Positions 1-4,945 of a stretch of 5,336 bases of DNA are shown here, in pieces. The position numbers and the translations under genes are program-made. How positions within the stretch are numbered: position 1 is the first letter of the stretch; each line of letters starts with the position of its first letter. Source of the stretch: Myroides sp. (lineage in GTDB: Bacteria; Bacteroidota; Bacteroidia; Flavobacteriales; Flavobacteriaceae); NCBI GenBank assembly GCA_018384465.1, contig JAHAYQ010000266.1:1-5336 (forward strand), given 5' to 3'. Below the pieces are notes generated by a model, which was not told the origin of the DNA, did no database searches, and worked only from the letters and a program-made list of their open reading frames with translations.

Positions 1-506
1 ATTCCTTTTTCAATATCATTTAAAGAGTCGGTTTGTTGTAGAACTCCGTTCACTTTTACTTCTAACAGTTTGTCTGACTCCTTCCATTCTGTTACGCTGT
101 ATTTCGTAAAAATGGTATCGTTAGGATACAATCCCTTATAATCAATAACATAACTTCCTTCTTTAGTTCCGCTGTTATTTTTCATATACCAACTATAGCT
201 TAAAGAAATATTTTTTATGATTGATCCATCTGTATCAGAAATATATTCGCTAATTATACTGTTGTTCCTTTGAGCTTGTGTAAGATTAATTGTGCGCTCT
301 GCTGTTAATAAATAAAACGTTAACTGCTCTTCAGACACGTATCCAAAAGCATTGGGAAGTAATAAATTATCTCCGTCTTCATTTTTTAACGACACCACTA
401 ATCTTTCGTCAGGTCCGGGTGGAGTTACACAACCACATCCTCCGTCATCTGTAACGCAAGAAGTGAGCAATACTGATAAAAGCATAAAACAGCCACACCT
501 TTTCAT
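1..506 (-). CDS. Putative surface lipoprotein, C-terminally truncated by the window edge
   Basis: I translated this frame by hand. It opens with ATG at 506-504 and runs without a stop through 168 codons to the left edge, so only the N-terminal part is present. The N-terminus (MKRCGCFMLLSVLLTSC) is a lipoprotein signal peptide: basic start, short hydrophobic core, lipobox L14-T-S-C17, with C17 the expected lipidated residue. After it comes VTDDGG, a Cys pair C24-G-C26 and a Pro/Gly stretch. Acidic residues just behind the lipidated Cys resemble the export signal that sends Bacteroidota lipoproteins to the outer leaflet, so surface exposure is plausible. The rest has no motif I know; it is polar with alternating hydrophobics (for example ISLSYSWYMKN near residues 100-110), suggesting a beta-rich extracellular domain. 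I do not recognise the family. It is transcribed divergently from rarA. Reality of the gene is well supported; function is unknown. Confidence 0.82.
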   Translation of the reverse strand, partial: MKRCGCFMLLSVLLTSCVTDDGGCGCVTPPGPDERLVVSLKNEDGDNLLLPNAFGYVSEEQLTFYLLTAERTINLTQAQRNNSIISEYISDTDGSIIKNISLSYSWYMKNNSGTKEGSYVIDYKGLYPNDTIFTKYSVTEWKESDKLLEVKVNGVLQQTDSLNDIEKG

Positions 507-582
507 AGATATAGAAATACAATTAAAGTACTAAAATACATATTTTTTTGTTTCAGCCTAAGCTATTTACTAATTTTACATT
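507..582. promoter_or_regulatory. Divergent intergenic spacer between lipoprotein gene and rarA
   Basis: This AT-rich 76-bp spacer must hold the promoters for both flanking genes. The rarA side has a convincing Bacteroidota-type promoter, listed separately. On the minus strand, for the lipoprotein gene, only weak -7 candidates are visible: TATTTTAG (538-531) and TACTTTAA (530-523). Neither has a clear TTTG element about 20 nt upstream, so I make no firm promoter call there. No Shine-Dalgarno-like purine run precedes either start, which is usual in this phylum. Confidence 0.5.
547..578 (+). promoter_or_regulatory. Candidate Bacteroidota sigma-A type promoter of rarA (TTTG-N20-TAATTTTA)
   Basis: TTTG at 547-550 is followed after 20 nt by TAATTTTA at 571-578. 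This fits the Bacteroidota housekeeping consensus of a TTTG -33 element and a TAnnTTTG -7 element, with a single mismatch in the last base. The -7 box ends only 4 nt before the rarA ATG at 583. If used, transcription would begin at or within a few bases of the start codon and give an almost leaderless mRNA. The match is seen directly; activity is inferred. Confidence 0.5.
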
Positions 583-1860
583 ATGAAAGCACCATTAGCA
601 GAACGGATACGTCCTAAAACTTTAGCTGAATACATCAGTCAGTCCCATTTAGTAGGCCCTTCAGGCATATTGACTCAAAATATTCAGCGAGGAATTATTC
701 CGTCGATGATTTTTTGGGGGCCGCCAGGCACAGGAAAAACAACGCTTGCCGAAATTATTGCACACGAAAGCAAACGACCTTTTTACAGTTTAAGTGCGAT
801 AAATGCTGGCGTAAAAGACGTGCGTGAAGTAATTGAAAAAGCCAAAGGAACGGGTGGCTTGTTTACCGCACGCAATCCCATTTTGTTTATAGATGAAATT
901 CACAGGTTTAGCAAATCGCAACAAGATTCGCTGTTGGCGGCTGTTGAAAAAGGTTGGGTTACGCTGATTGGTGCTACAACTGAAAATCCGAGTTTTGAAG
1001 TGGTTCCTGCTTTGTTATCACGTTGCCAGGTATATACATTGAATGCTTTTACCAAAAAAGATTTAGAAGGCCTTTTGAACCGAGCTTTAAAAGTAGATGA
1101 AGAATTACAATCGAAAAACATTGTAATTAAAGAAAGCGAAGCTTTGTTCAGAGTTTCAGGTGGCGATGGTAGAAAATTACTGAATACTTTTGAATTGATT
1201 ATTAATTCTATTGATGGAAATGACATAGAAATTACCAACGAGAAAGTAATGCAAATTGTTCAGAAAAATACTGTTTTGTACGATAAAACCGGCGAACAAC
1301 ATTACGATATTATTTCGGCTTTTATAAAATCGATACGAGGAAGTGATCCCAACGGAGCTGTGTATTGGTTAGCAAGAATGATTGAAGGCGGCGAGGATTT
1401 AAAATTTATTGCTCGACGTTTGCTTATATCAGCATCAGAAGACATTGGATTAGCAAACCCCACCGCTGTAATTATGGCAAACAATATTTTTCAGGCAGTA
1501 TCGGTTATTGGTTATCCTGAAAGTCGAATTTTATTAAGTCAATGCGCAATTTATCTGGCTACATCTCCAAAAAGCAATGCCAGCTATATGGCTATTGGTA
1601 AAGCACAGCAAGCAGTTAAACAGACAGGAGATTTATCGATTCCGATTCATTTACGAAACGCGCCAACCAAACTAATGAAAGAATTAGGTTACGGTGAAGA
1701 TTACAAATACAGTCACGATTATCCGGGCAATTTTGCCTATCAAGAATATTTACCAGACGATTTAGCGAATACACCGTTTTACGAACCTGGCGATAATGCA
1801 AAAGAAAAACAAACTAAAGATTTTCTACGAATGCGTTGGCAAGGAAAGTATGGGTATTGA
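583..1860 (+). CDS. rarA: Replication-associated recombination protein A (RarA/MgsA), AAA+ ATPase
   Basis: RarA is a cytoplasmic AAA+ ATPase related to clamp-loader and RuvB-type proteins; it acts at stalled or gapped replication forks and is linked to recombination and single-stranded DNA gaps. All family marks are present in the 425-residue product: Walker A GPPGTGKT (46-53), Walker B ILFIDE (100-105) followed by HRFSKSQQD, sensor-1 region GATTENPSFE (130-139), arginine finger R147 in LLSRC, and sensor-2 GGDGRKLLN with R197. From about residue 233 comes the RarA/MgsA C-terminal oligomerisation region, with YDKTGEQHYD, SDPNGAVYWLARM and ASEDIGLANP. Length is close to E. coli RarA (about 447), the difference being a shorter N-terminus. 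The start is fixed by the conserved PLAERIRPKTL right after Met1 and by no room upstream of the probable promoter. It appears monocistronic: divergent from the lipoprotein gene and convergent with the minus-strand operon. Intact and ordinary; the identification is secure. Confidence 0.97.
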   Translation: MKAPLAERIRPKTLAEYISQSHLVGPSGILTQNIQRGIIPSMIFWGPPGTGKTTLAEIIAHESKRPFYSLSAINAGVKDVREVIEKAKGTGGLFTARNPILFIDEIHRFSKSQQDSLLAAVEKGWVTLIGATTENPSFEVVPALLSRCQVYTLNAFTKKDLEGLLNRALKVDEELQSKNIVIKESEALFRVSGGDGRKLLNTFELIINSIDGNDIEITNEKVMQIVQKNTVLYDKTGEQHYDIISAFIKSIRGSDPNGAVYWLARMIEGGEDLKFIARRLLISASEDIGLANPTAVIMANNIFQAVSVIGYPESRILLSQCAIYLATSPKSNASYMAIGKAQQAVKQTGDLSIPIHLRNAPTKLMKELGYGEDYKYSHDYPGNFAYQEYLPDDLANTPFYEPGDNAKEKQTKDFLRMRWQGKYGY

Positions 1861-1895
1861 TGGATATTGGATGTTGGATGATGGGTGCTGAATGC
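1851..1895 (+). repeat. Degenerate heptanucleotide tandem repeat (consensus TGGATGN) at the rarA stop
   Basis: Five contiguous 7-nt units follow the rarA stop codon: TGGATAT (1861-1867), TGGATGT (1868-1874), TGGATGA (1875-1881), TGGGTGC (1882-1888) and TGAATGC (1889-1895). A further unit-like TGGGTAT (1851-1857) forms the last sense codons of rarA, separated from the array only by the TGA stop. The units drift progressively rightward, as in an old slippage-derived array. It is non-coding apart from the first unit, and I see no promoter or terminator in it. Confidence 0.7.
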
Positions 1896-2095
1896 ATGCG
1901 TTAGGGATTACCTTCGGTCAGTTCGGCTTATGCCTCGGGTGTAGCGGATAGCCCGCAGGTGCTGGAGCGATAGCGATGTGTACCGAGGACTTGGAGCGAA
2001 AAGCCCGACCCGACTACTGGCTTTCATTTTCTGATTTACAGAGAATGTGCTGCTAACTTACAGATTACTTTTAAAACCAAATGTAAGGGGAACGC
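1861..2095. other. Gene-free convergent intergenic region
   Basis: Between the rarA stop and the terminator of the opposing operon I find no credible gene. The left half is explained by the heptamer array and the GC-rich element. The remaining stretch, about 2014-2095, is AT-rich and featureless apart from GGGG-AACG-CCC (2087-2097), a tiny palindrome next to the terminator. No clear separate terminator for rarA is visible, so rarA transcripts may end in the folded GC-rich element or at the shared hairpin around 2100-2134. Confidence 0.6.
1897..2013. repeat. GC-rich intergenic element, probably a dispersed Flavobacteriaceae repeat
   Basis: This stretch stands out in an AT-rich window: by hand count 70 of the 120 bases at 1901-2020 are G or C (about 58%). 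It begins with GCGTTAGGGATTA (1898-1910) and ends with AGCGAAAAGCCCGACCCGA (1995-2013). Internally it has a second, imperfect copy of the terminal motif, AGCGGATAGCCCG (1943-1955, 11 of 13 matching 1995-2007). It also has an exact TGGAGCGA pair (1963-1970, 1992-1999). Short inverted repeats could fold it: CCTCGG (1933-1938) with CCGAGG (1983-1988), and TCGGGT (1935-1940) with ACCCGA (2008-2013); these overlap and are mutually exclusive. From memory, sequences with TTAGGGATT at one end and AAGCCCGACCC at the other occur many times between genes in flavobacterial genomes. Only one copy is visible here, so repetitiveness is inferred. No ORF of note lies in it. Confidence 0.5.
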
Positions 2096-2134
2096 CCAAA
2101 AAAAAATCTCGCCAAATAGATGACGAGACTTTTT
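2096..2134 (-). terminator. Rho-independent terminator of the minus-strand operon
   Basis: On the minus strand, immediately after the TAA stop at 2138-2136, the RNA reads AAAAAGUCUCG, a 12-nt loop, then CGAGAUUUUUU followed by more U. The 5-bp core TCTCG/CGAGA (2107-2111 with 2124-2128) is extended by a G-U wobble and an A/U run. On the plus strand the wobble position becomes an A-C mismatch (2106 with 2129), so the hairpin is better as a minus-strand terminator. The plus-strand copy still has T-rich sequence after it, so it could also stop rarA read-through. Confidence 0.8.
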
Positions 2135-2135
2135 A

Positions 2136-2555
2136 TTATTCTTTCTTCTTACTCAACACAGTATATGCCAAAGCATTTTTTATAGCATCTACGTGCGATT
2201 TACGATGCTCTTTTAATCTGCTTTCGCCACTCGCCGTAAATACCGCTTCGTTTTTACAATTCACCAAGGTTATTTGCAACTGAGTTGCCAGCATAGATTT
2301 ATCGCGTTCTACGTTGCATTTTAACATGTTACACGGATCTGTTTTCACCTCAGCAGGTAATTCTTGACTTTCATAAAAAACAACATAGCCTGCTTCCTCT
2401 AATTGATGTTTCAAAAAAGAGTTCACACGATACTGATTAAATTCGTCCTGAAAATGATACACATCCTTAATTTGAATGTATTTGGTTTTTAAACCTTGTG
2501 CCTGCGTACCAATGGCAAATAAACCACAAAGTACTAAGAATACTATTTTTTTCAT
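2136..2555 (-). CDS. Small secreted protein of unknown function
   Basis: The product is 139 residues. MKKIVFLVLCGLFAIGTQAQG is a typical Sec signal peptide; the likely cut is after A19 (T-Q-A). The mature part of about 120 residues is mixed alpha/beta and holds three cysteines, C75 and C80 (CNMLKC) and C100, which could form a disulfide in the periplasm. The C-terminal part (FTASGESRLKEHRKSHVDAIKNAL) looks like a strand followed by an amphipathic helix. I do not recognise a named family. I have the impression, from memory only, that similar small secreted proteins occur in other Bacteroidota. It is the last gene of the five-gene operon: its ATG lies 2 nt after the stop of the HAD gene, and the operon terminator follows its own stop. 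The tight spacing argues that it is real. A role with the upstream ABC system is only a guess from position. Confidence 0.85.
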   Translation of the reverse strand: MKKIVFLVLCGLFAIGTQAQGLKTKYIQIKDVYHFQDEFNQYRVNSFLKHQLEEAGYVVFYESQELPAEVKTDPCNMLKCNVERDKSMLATQLQITLVNCKNEAVFTASGESRLKEHRKSHVDAIKNALAYTVLSKKKE

Positions 2556-2557
2556 TT

Positions 2558-3247
2558 TTACAATAAGTTTATAAGTTGCTTTAAATGATGCACTTGCGTA
2601 ACATTATCTGTGTTTTCTAATTGAAATTCGTTAAACCAAATAGCATGCATCCCTACATTTAACGCTCCGTGCACGTCGGCTTTTATGTTATCACCAATCA
2701 TCACACTGTTTTCTGGTTTTACCTTAGCAGTTTTTAAGGCATATTCAAAAATGCCCGGATGCGGTTTTTTAACTCCTGCCCGCTCCGAATTGGTAACACT
2801 CACAAAATAATGATTCAATTTAGAGTTTTCAAGTTTCTTTTGCTGAACAGTTTCTGGACCGTTGGTAATAATGTGTAAACGGTATTTGTTTTTTAAATGA
2901 TCTAAGGTTTCATGAGCATCCTGAAAAACGTGATTGTAATTGGTTAGGTTTTCAATAAAATAATCTGCAATGTGATCTATATGGTCATCGGTAACCGAAA
3001 CTTTCAGAGCTGTAAAGGTATCTTTTAGTCGACCATAACGCAGGTCTTCACGCGAAATTTCTTCACGGGCAAATCGCTCCCAATACCCATCATTAATGGG
3101 TTTAAAATGCGTCATGAAATCATCTACCCCTTTCAATTGCATTTCGGTAAAAACCGCTTTAAAAGTTAGCGCAGAGTTTTTATCGAAATCATAAATGGTA
3201 TGATCCAAATCAAAAAACAAATCGGTAATATGTTCTTTAGCCTTCAT
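2558..3247 (-). CDS. YjjG-type HAD-superfamily (noncanonical pyrimidine) nucleotidase
   Basis: This 229-residue product is a cytoplasmic haloacid-dehalogenase-fold phosphatase. Visible motifs: motif I FFDLDHTIYD with the nucleophile D13 and acid D15; a helical cap from about residue 20 to 105; motif II IITNG (126-130) with T128; motif III lysine in GVKKPHPGIF (K161); motif IV IGDNIKAD (184-191) with D186 and D191 for Mg2+. Length and motif wording match the YjjG group (E. coli YjjG, about 225 residues), which dephosphorylates nucleoside monophosphates such as dUMP and dTMP and is proposed to clear noncanonical pyrimidine nucleotides. The superfamily call is certain; the substrate is inferred. 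Its ATG overlaps the TAA of the upstream DUF3299-like gene by one base (TAATG at 3249-3245), a classic translational-coupling junction. Its presence in an ABC-transporter operon is not explained by its known chemistry. Confidence 0.92.
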   Translation of the reverse strand: MKAKEHITDLFFDLDHTIYDFDKNSALTFKAVFTEMQLKGVDDFMTHFKPINDGYWERFAREEISREDLRYGRLKDTFTALKVSVTDDHIDHIADYFIENLTNYNHVFQDAHETLDHLKNKYRLHIITNGPETVQQKKLENSKLNHYFVSVTNSERAGVKKPHPGIFEYALKTAKVKPENSVMIGDNIKADVHGALNVGMHAIWFNEFQLENTDNVTQVHHLKQLINLL

Positions 3248-3726
3248 TATTTTTGATGCGTTATTACAGCGTTTTCAATATGGTAAATCCAATCGTCGAT
3301 ATCATCTGCGTTGTATCTGAACGTACCTTCCATGGTTACATAGGTATCGGTTTTTAATCGCGGTGTATCTCCTTTAAACTGAATCCCCATAATGGTTTCG
3401 GGTCCGGCATTTCCACAGAAAAAACACTGCGCAAATACATTTTTACTCAACGCATAAGTTTTATTGTCAATAGGTACAATAAATCCGCTGGCTTTAATTT
3501 TTTTCCCTTGTAAAGCTTTCAATGTACTGTTAATCATGGGGTACATAACTTCGCCGTAATGCGGATTTTTCTTTTTAATAAAATCAATCTGTCCCAATAA
3601 TTTCCAAGTAACTTCGGTTGGGTTTTGATATTCAAAAGTAGTTTTTTCTTCTTTTTTACTTACAGAAAAGCTCATTAAAAAAACGGCTATTCCACAATAA
3701 ACCGCAAAGGTTATTTTTTTAAGCAT
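3247..3726 (-). CDS. Exported DUF3299-like protein with CxxC motif
   Basis: The product is 159 residues. The N-terminus (MLKKITFAVYCGIAVFLMSFS) is a signal peptide or single membrane anchor, so the rest should lie in the periplasm. The mature part reads like the DUF3299 family: an early WKLLGQI (41-47), then GKKIKASGFIVPID (74-87), then a Cys-bearing segment CFFCGNAGPET (C101, C104), then TDTYVTMEGTFRYN (126-139), which look like the strands of a compact beta domain. In proteobacterial DUF3299 proteins I recall a Cys followed by a His/Pro-rich run at this point; here it is replaced by CxxC plus GNAGPE, so this is a divergent branch. CxxC suggests metal binding or a disulfide. It starts inside the end of the permease gene (8-nt overlap) and its stop overlaps the HAD start. 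Adjacency to a His-rich ABC permease is the typical setting for DUF3299 in zinc-linked loci. The family link rests on pattern recognition without a search. Confidence 0.75.
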   Translation of the reverse strand: MLKKITFAVYCGIAVFLMSFSVSKKEEKTTFEYQNPTEVTWKLLGQIDFIKKKNPHYGEVMYPMINSTLKALQGKKIKASGFIVPIDNKTYALSKNVFAQCFFCGNAGPETIMGIQFKGDTPRLKTDTYVTMEGTFRYNADDIDDWIYHIENAVITHQK

Positions 3727-4945
3727 TTGACAATGTTTTAGATATGTTTAACGAATATGCCTTTATTGCCGGGATGATGGCTGCTAAAATTCCAACAGCT
3801 ACTGTTGCCAGAAACAATAGTCCTTCTTCTTTCCATAAAAATTCAAAGGGATTAAATGCCATTTTAAATTCTTGCTGAGAAGAAACCGACAAAAAGTACA
3901 AACCAATTCTCCCAAAAATGATACCAAGAATGAATCCTGCAACACATAAAAAGACGCTTTCTAAAAGTACCAACCATAATAACTGCAGCTTAGAGGCACC
4001 TGTTATGCGCAAAAGAGCAAATTCATATTTACGTTCTTTTAAGGTATTGTATAACGCCACAAAGATACTAATACCCGAAATAAACATGATACCAAATGCC
4101 AGATATTTCAAAGCGGTAATACCCACGCCGAATAAAGCGAACAAACGATTAACCTCTAAAGCTGGCGATGCGGCTTGCATATCGGTATTTTGCGGGATGA
4201 TACGTGGCCAGGTCATTTTAGCCATGTTGTTGCGTAACTTTAGTAATACTGCAGTAATTTCTTTTCCTTCGTGCGGATGATGGATTTCGCCTTCGGCATG
4301 TACGTGAGCTTCTTCGGTATGATCTTCGTGCTCATGATCGTGCATGTGCCAAACCGATTCAATATTCGATAATATTAATTGGTCAGCCACTTTACCCGAT
4401 GGTTCTAAAACACCCACTACTTTATAAGCATGATGATCGTGCACCTCGCCTTCTTCGGCATCGCCATGTGTTCCAAAGAAAGTATCACCTATTTTTAAAC
4501 CTATATTTTGTGCGATACTTGATCCTACAACTACTTCGAAATCGTTACTAAATACAGTTCCTTCGTTGATGGATAGCTTGAAATGATTAAAGTAATTATC
4601 GTTCGTTCCCACAATTTTATACCCCATGTAATTATCGCCATAAGCCAGCGGAACGGCACTTTCTACCATTGGGTTGTTCATCCAATTTTCAGCCTGTGGA
4701 TACGGAATGTTCCCTGGCGGAGCATCTATTTGATAAACCGAGGAAAGAACCAATTGTAACGGACTTCCCTTTGCGCCCAACACCAAATCGATGTTATCCA
4801 TTGATGCCGAAAATTTCTCTTCGAATTGTTTCTGAAGTAGAATTAATATCGATATAATAGAAACCGATGCGGTTAAAAGCACAATACTTAAAAACGTATT
4901 CAACGGTTTAAACCAGGTGTTTTTCCACGCTATTTTACTAATCAT
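3719..4945 (-). CDS. FtsX/MacB-type ABC transporter permease with histidine-rich periplasmic insert
   Basis: The 408-residue product has the four-helix layout of the FtsX/LolC/MacB permease family: TM1 at about 16-37, a large extracytoplasmic domain at about 40-275, then TM2 (278-299), TM3 (322-349) and TM4 (374-395). The family's cytoplasmic coupling segment after TM2 is seen as LKERKYEFALLRITGAS (302-318). Unlike energy-coupled importers, this family usually performs mechanotransmission or extrusion from the outer face of the inner membrane. The oddity is a His-rich stretch: 14 His between residues 160 and 225, ten of them within 200-225 (runs such as HMHDHEHEDH), mixed with Asp and Glu, a likely Zn2+/Cu2+/Ni2+ site facing the periplasm. 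Its ATG overlaps the TGA of the ATPase gene (ATGA, 4945-4942), so the two are co-translated partners. The permease call is firm; the metal role is inferred. A plain lipoprotein or efflux role remains possible. Confidence 0.93.
   Translation of the reverse strand: MISKIAWKNTWFKPLNTFLSIVLLTASVSIISILILLQKQFEEKFSASMDNIDLVLGAKGSPLQLVLSSVYQIDAPPGNIPYPQAENWMNNPMVESAVPLAYGDNYMGYKIVGTNDNYFNHFKLSINEGTVFSNDFEVVVGSSIAQNIGLKIGDTFFGTHGDAEEGEVHDHHAYKVVGVLEPSGKVADQLILSNIESVWHMHDHEHEDHTEEAHVHAEGEIHHPHEGKEITAVLLKLRNNMAKMTWPRIIPQNTDMQAASPALEVNRLFALFGVGITALKYLAFGIMFISGISIFVALYNTLKERKYEFALLRITGASKLQLLWLVLLESVFLCVAGFILGIIFGRIGLYFLSVSSQQEFKMAFNPFEFLWKEEGLLFLATVAVGILAAIIPAIKAYSLNISKTLSNA
4271..4468 (-). other. His/Asp/Glu-rich metal-binding-like region of the permease
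   Basis: This is the coding segment for permease residues 160-225. It contains two clusters: H160 with H169, H171 and H172, then H200, H202, H204, H206, H209, H214, H216, H222, H223 and H225. The two are separated by an ordinary family-like segment (YKVVGVLEPSGKVADQLILS). Alternating His with Asp or Glu is typical of low-complexity metal-chelating loops in zinc and nickel proteins. It lies in the extracytoplasmic domain between TM1 and TM2. Confidence 0.8.

Noticed and set aside
352..534. Plus-strand open frame of 60 codons
   Set aside because: It lies antisense to the lipoprotein gene, whose minus-strand frame has a signal peptide, a lipobox and no stop for 168 codons. The plus-strand translation has no recognisable features.
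900..1801. Three minus-strand open frames within rarA
   Set aside because: They are complementary-strand shadows of a gene whose conserved ATPase motifs leave no doubt about the coding frame.
1851..1895. The heptamer array as a CRISPR array
   Set aside because: Units are 7 nt, contiguous and degenerate, with no spacers and no cas genes.
1897..2013. The GC-rich element as a tRNA, rRNA fragment or riboswitch
   Set aside because: No cloverleaf, no T-loop GGTTCRANNCC motif and no aptamer core that I recognise; it also lies after a stop codon between convergent genes, not in a leader.
2047..2283. Plus-strand open frame of 78 codons crossing the terminator
   Set aside because: It starts in featureless spacer, runs through the terminator hairpin and then antisense to the small secreted gene, whose signal peptide and operon position are convincing.
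3918..4857. Plus-strand open frames antisense to the permease
   Set aside because: The permease frame has coherent membrane segments and family motifs; the opposite frames encode nothing recognisable.
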